A stretch of 64,000 nt of DNA from Treponema parvum (GTDB lineage: Bacteria > Spirochaetota > Spirochaetia > Treponematales > Treponemataceae): contig NZ_CP054142.1 in NCBI RefSeq assembly GCF_017893965.1, positions 744,001-808,000 of the forward strand, read 5' to 3'. Within the stretch, counting starts at the first letter, position 1. Each line of letters starts with the position of its first letter. A model generated the notes under the pieces. The model was not told the DNA's origin. It did no database searches and saw nothing but the letters and a program-made list of their open reading frames with translations. Positions 60,846 through 64,000 of this stretch are shown piece after piece. The translations under genes and the position numbers were made by a program.

Positions 60846-61712
60846 ATGAATATTTCCGTTTCGATCGAAGATTATAAAAAGAAAAAGGATTTTCTTGTCT
60901 GTGTGGACAGCGACGGCTGCGCAATGGACACGATGAATGTAAAGCATTTCAAATGCTTCGGCCCGGAGCTGGTAAAAGAATGGGAGCTTGACGATTACCG
61001 CAAAGAAGTTCTGGACAAGTGGAACGAGGTAAACCTGTTTTCATTGACGCGCGGCATAAATCGTTATAAGGCGCTTGCGACAGTTCTTTCATACATAGAT
61101 TCCAAAATAAGGAAGATCGAAGGGCTTGATGAATTTGTCGCGTGGACTGAAAACGCCGAAGCGCTTTCAAATTCCGTTTTGGAAAAAGCCGTCTTGGATG
61201 CCGCACAAGGCAAAATGAATGATTTCTGCTTAAAAAAGGCTCTCGCTTGGTCAAAAAAAGTAAATTCTCAAATTGCCTCTCTTGATGAATCCGAACTTTT
61301 GCCGTTTGAGGGAGTGCGCGATTCTCTTAAACAAATACACAAAACATGCGACGTTGCAGGCGTTTCAAGCGCAAACCGGTCTGCGGTTAAGGAAGAATGG
61401 ACGCGCACGGGAATAGCGGAGCACGTCGATATTCTGTTATGTCAGGAAGACGGACCAAAAGACGCATGCATAGCGGCTCTTTTGAAAAAAGGCTATGAGG
61501 CCGGCAATGTCTTGATGATAGGAGACGCTCCCGGCGATGTAAAAGCCGCAGAACAAAACGGCGTGCACTGTTATCCTATTTTGGTAAAAAAAGAAAAGGA
61601 AAGCTGGCTGAATGCAGCGGCGGCTGTGGATCGCCTTTTAAAACACAGTTACGAACCTCATGAAAAGGAAATGCTCGCCGCGTTTTGGAAAAACCTTGGC
61701 GCCGGCGTCTGA
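60846..61712 (+). CDS. HAD-superfamily hydrolase, phosphonatase/phosphoglycolate type
   Basis: Protein of 288 residues. Motif I is CVDSDGCAMDTMNV near residue 17 with two Asp, motif II VSSANRSAVKEEW near 178, and motif III VLMIGDAPGDVKAAEQNG near 225 (Mg-binding Asp pair). A long helical cap (about 30-165) is larger than in simple phosphatases and contains WNEVNLFSLTRGINRYKAL. Its substrate is unknown. The start at 60846 follows a TATAAT box after seven bases with no ribosome site. It precedes a GH3 glycosidase by 129 bases and may act on a released sugar phosphate. Confidence 0.82.
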   Translation: MNISVSIEDYKKKKDFLVCVDSDGCAMDTMNVKHFKCFGPELVKEWELDDYRKEVLDKWNEVNLFSLTRGINRYKALATVLSYIDSKIRKIEGLDEFVAWTENAEALSNSVLEKAVLDAAQGKMNDFCLKKALAWSKKVNSQIASLDESELLPFEGVRDSLKQIHKTCDVAGVSSANRSAVKEEWTRTGIAEHVDILLCQEDGPKDACIAALLKKGYEAGNVLMIGDAPGDVKAAEQNGVHCYPILVKKEKESWLNAAAAVDRLLKHSYEPHEKEMLAAFWKNLGAGV

Positions 61713-61841
61713 AAAACGACGCGTCGTGGTGTGAAGCGCGGTAAAAGGCCGTGCCGCACATCCGTGCGCAACCGCCGCCCTAAAATGAAATTCGAAATTT
61801 ATGCTATTGATTAAATTTATTGATTATTCCGGAGGATCACG

Positions 61842-63551
61842 ATGGTAGACTTAAGGGCAAAACCGTTTTACTTAAACGACGCTCAGATTGATTGGGTGGA
61901 AAAGACAATTTCTTCCATGAGCGTTGAAGAAAAAATCGGGCAGCTTTTTATTACGCTTTTGGCGTCGGCGGATGACCGTAAGCCTGAAAACATTTCAAAA
62001 TTATTGGAAAAATATCACGTGGGCGGCGTCCGCTATCACAACGCGCCTCCCGCAGAAATCCGCAATATGGCCGAATGTCTGCAAAAAACAAGCCGCATTC
62101 CTTTATTGATCGCGTCAAACTGCGAAGCCGGAGGAAACGGAGGAATGACGGGCGGCACTGCCGTTGCATGCGGAGCGGCGCTTTCCGCCATAGGCAAGGA
62201 AGAATGCGTATATAAGATGGGAAAAGTCTGCGCCGCCGAAGCCGATGCGGTCGGCTGCAACTGGAATTTTGCTCCCATTGTGGACTTGCCCTATAATTGG
62301 CGCAACACTATAGTCAATCTGCGGGCATATAACGAAAATCCTGACGACGTTATCCGTTTTGCAAAATCGTTTTTTAAAGCGATGAGGGAATTCGGCATCG
62401 CCACGTGTATAAAGCATTTTCCGGGCGACGGTACTGAAGAAAATGATCAGCACCTTATCATGGGAGTAAACGATCTTTCGCCGGAAGAATGGGACAAAAC
62501 GTTCGGCAAGGTTTATAAAGCGCTTATAGATGAAGGCGTTATGACGATTATGGCGGGTCATATAGCGCTTCCTAAATATTCGAAAAAGCTTGATCCTTCA
62601 CTAAAAGACGAGGACATCCGTCCGGCAACCTTGGCTCCTGAATTAATCCAAAAATTACTGCGCGAAAAGCTGGGCTATAACGGGCTCGTCGTTACGGACG
62701 CCTCTCATATGATAGGAATGTTCGGCGCGACAGTACCGCGTTCGCAGCAGGTTCCTTCGGCCATTGCCGCCGGCTGCGATATGTTTTTGTTTTTTAACGA
62801 TAAGGACGAAGACTTTCAATATATGATGGACGGCTATAAAAAAGGAATAATATCCGAAGAAAGGCTTTCCGACGCGCTTCACAGGATAATAGGACTTAAG
62901 GCCGCTATCGGGCTTCCCGAAAAGCAGAAGGCCGGCTCTCTGGTTCCTCCTGAAAAAAATCTTTCCGTGGTGGGATGCGCCGAACACAAAAAGATCGCAA
63001 GAGATTTGGCGGCCGAATTTGTGACGCTCGTAAAAGACAGAGACCGTTATCTTCCTATGACGCCTGAAAAATATAAGAACATAAAGCTCATATACATCGG
63101 CGCCGACGATATGGTTATAGCAGGAACCAAACTGCCTTCAAACAACGAAGATGTCATAAAAGACATTGTGAAAGCGCTTGAGGCCAGAGGCTTTGCCGTT
63201 GATTTTGAGCCGATGAAAGTCAAAGGAAAATGTGAAGAATTTAAAAAGAAATACGACGCCGTCATGCTCGTTCTCAATGTTTCGGGTTTTGCGCAATTCA
63301 ACACCATGCGCGTAAAATGGGACATGCCTGCAAAACAGCCGTGGTATTTTTCCGAAGTTCCTACGTTTGCGGTTTCGCTTTCGTTTACGAATATGCTCAT
63401 CGATGTTCCTATGGCGCGCTGCTATATAAACTCGTATATGTCGCATAGCGAGGCCATAGAAGCCACCGTGGACAAGATGACCGGCAAACAGCCGTTTACG
63501 GGTAAGTTTAGGGAAAACGTTTTTTGCGGCAGGTGGGACACTCGTTTTTAG
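61842..63551 (+). CDS. Glycoside hydrolase family 3 (NagZ-like)
   Basis: Protein of 569 residues, cytoplasmic by lack of a signal peptide. The GH3 barrel (about 15-350) has ISSMSVEEKIGQLFI, IASNCEAGGNGGM and CIKHFPGDGTEENDQH. The nucleophile Asp is in GLVVTDASHMIGMFG near residue 285. NagZ-type enzymes have KHFPGHG-x-DSH with the acid/base His in the loop; here the first His is replaced by Asp and the DxH part is kept. The rest (about 375-569) is a Rossmann-like C-terminal domain present in longer GH3 members. It probably removes N-acetylglucosamine or another sugar from small glycosides. CGGAGG precedes the ATG. Confidence 0.88.
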   Translation: MVDLRAKPFYLNDAQIDWVEKTISSMSVEEKIGQLFITLLASADDRKPENISKLLEKYHVGGVRYHNAPPAEIRNMAECLQKTSRIPLLIASNCEAGGNGGMTGGTAVACGAALSAIGKEECVYKMGKVCAAEADAVGCNWNFAPIVDLPYNWRNTIVNLRAYNENPDDVIRFAKSFFKAMREFGIATCIKHFPGDGTEENDQHLIMGVNDLSPEEWDKTFGKVYKALIDEGVMTIMAGHIALPKYSKKLDPSLKDEDIRPATLAPELIQKLLREKLGYNGLVVTDASHMIGMFGATVPRSQQVPSAIAAGCDMFLFFNDKDEDFQYMMDGYKKGIISEERLSDALHRIIGLKAAIGLPEKQKAGSLVPPEKNLSVVGCAEHKKIARDLAAEFVTLVKDRDRYLPMTPEKYKNIKLIYIGADDMVIAGTKLPSNNEDVIKDIVKALEARGFAVDFEPMKVKGKCEEFKKKYDAVMLVLNVSGFAQFNTMRVKWDMPAKQPWYFSEVPTFAVSLSFTNMLIDVPMARCYINSYMSHSEAIEATVDKMTGKQPFTGKFRENVFCGRWDTRF

Positions 63552-63651
63552 AAATATTTATGCGCCGGCTTTGTGACTGCATTCGCGCATTTTTGGCGCA
63601 CACGCTTTGGCACGCAGTTGATAAATTCATGTAAGTTCTTTATTATAGTTT

Positions 63652-63831
63652 AAGAAAAACATCCTTGTTTTTCTTTAACGAACAGTTTTTTTCAAAAACT
63701 GTCAGCCTTGATTGTGGGTCGCACATCCGTGTGCGACTGAGGGACTAAGAAAAACATTCTTGTTTTTCTTAAACGAACAGTTTTTTTTCAAAAACTGTCG
63801 GCCTTGATTGTAGGTCGCACATCCGTGTGCG
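63652..63831. repeat. Tandem repeat of a three-hairpin unit (period 95)
   Basis: Two copies start at 63652 and 63747. Each contains AAGAAAAACA/TGTTTTTCTT, ACAGTTTTT/AAAAACTGT and TCGCACA/TGTGCGA, each a perfect stem. Only a few substitutions and one indel distinguish the copies. The first hairpin could act as a terminator for the GH3 gene. A related CGCACATCCGTGCGC sequence lies at 61757. Confidence 0.75.
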
Positions 63832-63929
63832 ATAAGCCCGGTTTTTGCGATAAAATCGCAAAAAGCCGCCCTGAAATTATAAAAAAAACAACGTCTGAAA
63901 TAGCACCGTTGCTTTTTATGGGAGTTATT

Positions 63930-64000
63930 ATGACAATAGGAAAAAATTTTTTGATCGGAGTTTTGGTGGGCGCCGCTGCTGCGTCTCTTATTAAGACAAG
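63930..64000 (+). CDS. Small membrane-associated protein, N-terminal fragment (runs off right edge)
   Basis: Starts at ATG 63930, six bases after GGAG. The 23 visible residues include NFLIGVLVGAAAASLIKT, a single hydrophobic Gly/Ala-rich segment. This resembles the N-terminus of YtxH-like or similar small stress proteins with one membrane anchor, but too little is visible to name it. Confidence 0.5.
   Translation, partial: MTIGKNFLIGVLVGAAAASLIKT

Noticed and set aside
1-64000. CRISPR array, rRNA operon, insertion sequence or prophage
   Set aside because: No regularly spaced repeats, no rRNA-like sequence, and no transposase, integrase or phage structural motifs were seen on either strand.

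Overview
The window looks like a chromosomal segment of a Treponema-type spirochaete. The evidence is FliS with a FlgN-like chaperone, a chemoreceptor, the paired TIGR03545/TIGR03546-type proteins, TRAP and ribose-type sugar transporters, very large Ig-repeat surface proteins, and oxygen defence built on AhpC plus a flavoprotein reductase. The gene mix suits a host-associated anaerobic fermenter. The species cannot be fixed from the sequence alone.

Layout. 1-3165: the 5' part of polA (minus) and a HAD-IIA phosphatase. 3525-18582: two convergent surface proteins fill about 15 kb, a 1534-residue Ig-repeat protein with a barrel-like C-terminus and a 3373-residue Ig-repeat lipoprotein whose signal peptide is encoded across a nine-base poly-C tract. 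18848-23512: a membrane-anchored unknown protein, flgN-like and fliS, then ftsH. 23598-25480: leuA behind a ribosome-type attenuator with a leucine-rich leader peptide. 25811-28284: an ahpC/ahpF-like peroxide operon. 28322-31785: a solute-binding lipoprotein co-transcribed with a chemoreceptor. 32003-34011: an HD hydrolase, a DUF2249 protein and a broken brnT/brnA module. 34208-38618: tRNA-Pro, tRNA-Asp, cimA, leuB, a KdgK-like kinase and tRNA-Leu. 38728-46679: a sugar kinase, the TIGR03545/03546-type pair, a CPA1 antiporter, an FMN reductase and aroA. 46735-50915: a TRAP transporter operon ending in an enolase-superfamily enzyme. 51057-59464: a sugar ABC operon with a metallo-beta-lactamase-fold protein, an unknown probable hydrolase, a vapBC module and a GntR regulator. 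59540-63551: an aldo/keto reductase, a HAD protein and a GH3 glycosidase. The right edge holds a tandem hairpin repeat and the start of one more gene.

How it fits together. leuA, cimA and leuB supply much of leucine synthesis and the citramalate entry to isoleucine; only leuA has an attenuator. The two transporter loci look like inducible carbohydrate or sugar-acid uptake units. One has tandem palindromes over its start site. The other shares a duplicated upstream region with the nearby GntR regulator.

The less ordinary signals are the phase-variation tract, the leucine attenuator, a set of genes whose -10 box sits 6-7 bases before the ATG (probable leaderless mRNAs), the vapBC module between near-identical direct repeats, the duplicated regulatory region, and several toxin-antitoxin remnants. 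No CRISPR array, rRNA gene, complete insertion sequence or prophage was seen.
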